From the NCBI GenBank assembly GCA_964402955.1, contig CAYOEZ010000104.1, forward strand, positions 1 through 15,730: DNA of 15,730 nucleotides, given 5' to 3'. Shown one piece after another: positions 15,142 through 15,730 of the stretch. The position numbers and the translations under genes are program-made. Positions within the stretch are counted from its first letter, which is position 1. Each line of letters opens with the position of its first letter. This stretch comes from CAYOEZ01 sp964402955 (GTDB taxonomy: Bacteria > Chloroflexota > DTOL01 > DAOUCN01). The notes below the pieces were generated by a model. That model had not been told where the DNA came from. It ran no database searches and was given only the letters and a program-made list of their open reading frames with translations.

Positions 15142-15730
15142 ATGGAGCTATCGAACGTCATTGGCCCACGCCTGAGCGACGCGGATTTCTTCGCCAAAGT
15201 GGACACATCCCGCCCCGGTCTTGAGGGCATCCCCGCCGCCGTCGCCGCAGGCGATTTTGGCGCGGCGCGCCGCATCTTCGCTGCCGCGGCGCGGCGCACG
15301 CTGCAGCCTGAGCGCTTCTTGAAGATTCCCCGCAGCTTCCGCGGCCGCCATTTCATGCGCGAGATTGAGACAGCCGAACAGGCCGCCGCGCGCATTCTGC
15401 GCAACGAGCTGATCTCATGCGGCACGGCGCACACGTTCAGCGGCGAGGTGGACTGGTTCATCAACCCGACCTTCAACCAGTACAAGGAGTGGACGTGGCA
15501 GCTCTCGCGTCACCCGGAATGGGGGATCCTGGCTGAGCGCTACCGGGCGAGCGGCGATGAGCAGTACGCGGCAGCCTTCGTGCGTTTCTTCAAAAGCTGG
15601 GTGCGCCAGGCCGTCGTGCCTGAGAACGCCTCGGGCGGGGACACACTGTGCTGGCGCACGATCGAGGCCGGCATCCGCATGGGCGGCGTCTGGCACTGGG
15701 CGTTGCACACCTTCTACCGCTCGCCGCACT
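15142..15730 (+). CDS. Heparinase II/III-family protein, N-terminal part (runs off the window)
   Basis: An open frame of 196 codons from ATG 15142 (AAGGAG 7 nt upstream) continues past the window end. It matches the alpha-helical N-terminal domain of heparinase II/III and related polysaccharide lyases: DWFINPTFNQYKEWTW, then HPEWGILAERYRASGDEQYAAAFVRFF, and WRTIEAGIRMGGVWHWAL near the edge. Full-length relatives are about 600-700 residues with a C-terminal beta-sandwich, not seen here. These enzymes cleave uronic-acid polysaccharides by beta-elimination. No signal peptide is evident, which fits an oligosaccharide-acting (cytoplasmic) member. The divergent neighbour is a keto-sugar epimerase, consistent with uronide breakdown. 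The family is confident, the substrate unknown. Confidence 0.85.
   Translation, partial: MELSNVIGPRLSDADFFAKVDTSRPGLEGIPAAVAAGDFGAARRIFAAAARRTLQPERFLKIPRSFRGRHFMREIETAEQAAARILRNELISCGTAHTFSGEVDWFINPTFNQYKEWTWQLSRHPEWGILAERYRASGDEQYAAAFVRFFKSWVRQAVVPENASGGDTLCWRTIEAGIRMGGVWHWALHTFYRSPH

Noticed and set aside
1..15730. CRISPR array, tRNA or rRNA genes, defence system
   Set aside because: No regularly spaced repeats, cloverleaf-like segments or rRNA stretches were seen, and no gene carries recognisable defence domains.

Overview
The window looks like a chromosomal or metagenome-assembled piece of a Chloroflexota bacterium (Caldilineae/Anaerolineae-like). This rests on the substrate-binding lipoprotein with a Tat-type signal and a long Pro/Ala/Thr linker, on the dense ABC-uptake plus sugar-catabolism gene content, and on the type of intergenic repeats. 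No marker gene (rRNA, tRNA, ribosomal protein) is present, so the assignment is inference.

Left and centre, about 204-11256, all on the minus strand: in transcription order a ROK-family regulator, two Dpp/Opp-type permeases, a propeller hydrolase-like gene broken by an in-frame amber codon, a family-5 solute-binding lipoprotein, an MttB-superfamily (trimethylamine methyltransferase-like) protein, a relic of an insertion sequence, an intact paralogue of the hydrolase-like gene, and a DapA/NanA-family aldolase. A near-consensus sigma-70 promoter at 11360-11388 faces this cluster, and an imperfect inverted repeat (11339-11361) sits on its predicted start site. This looks like autoregulation by the ROK protein. 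The cluster reads as an uptake-and-catabolism unit for an unidentified, probably sugar-containing and perhaps methylated compound. No ABC ATPase and no corrinoid protein are encoded here, so both must come from elsewhere if the system works.

Right part, about 11404-15730: a possible IS21-like solo end, then a divergent class-III aminotransferase (+) with its own plausible promoter, a roughly 340-bp spacer holding a degenerate palindromic repeat, an alkaline-phosphatase-superfamily phosphodiesterase (+), and a convergent sugar isomerase/epimerase of the tagatose-3-epimerase type (-). A long perfect hairpin follows, then the N-terminal part of a heparinase II/III-family protein (+) that runs off the window end. 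This side also suggests carbohydrate (possibly uronide) metabolism, but appears to be separate transcription units.

The most interesting points are the MttB-like protein embedded in a sugar-type operon, the duplicated hydrolase pair with one amber-interrupted copy, the promoter/operator architecture, and the intergenic palindromes. I found no CRISPR array, tRNA, rRNA or recognised defence system.
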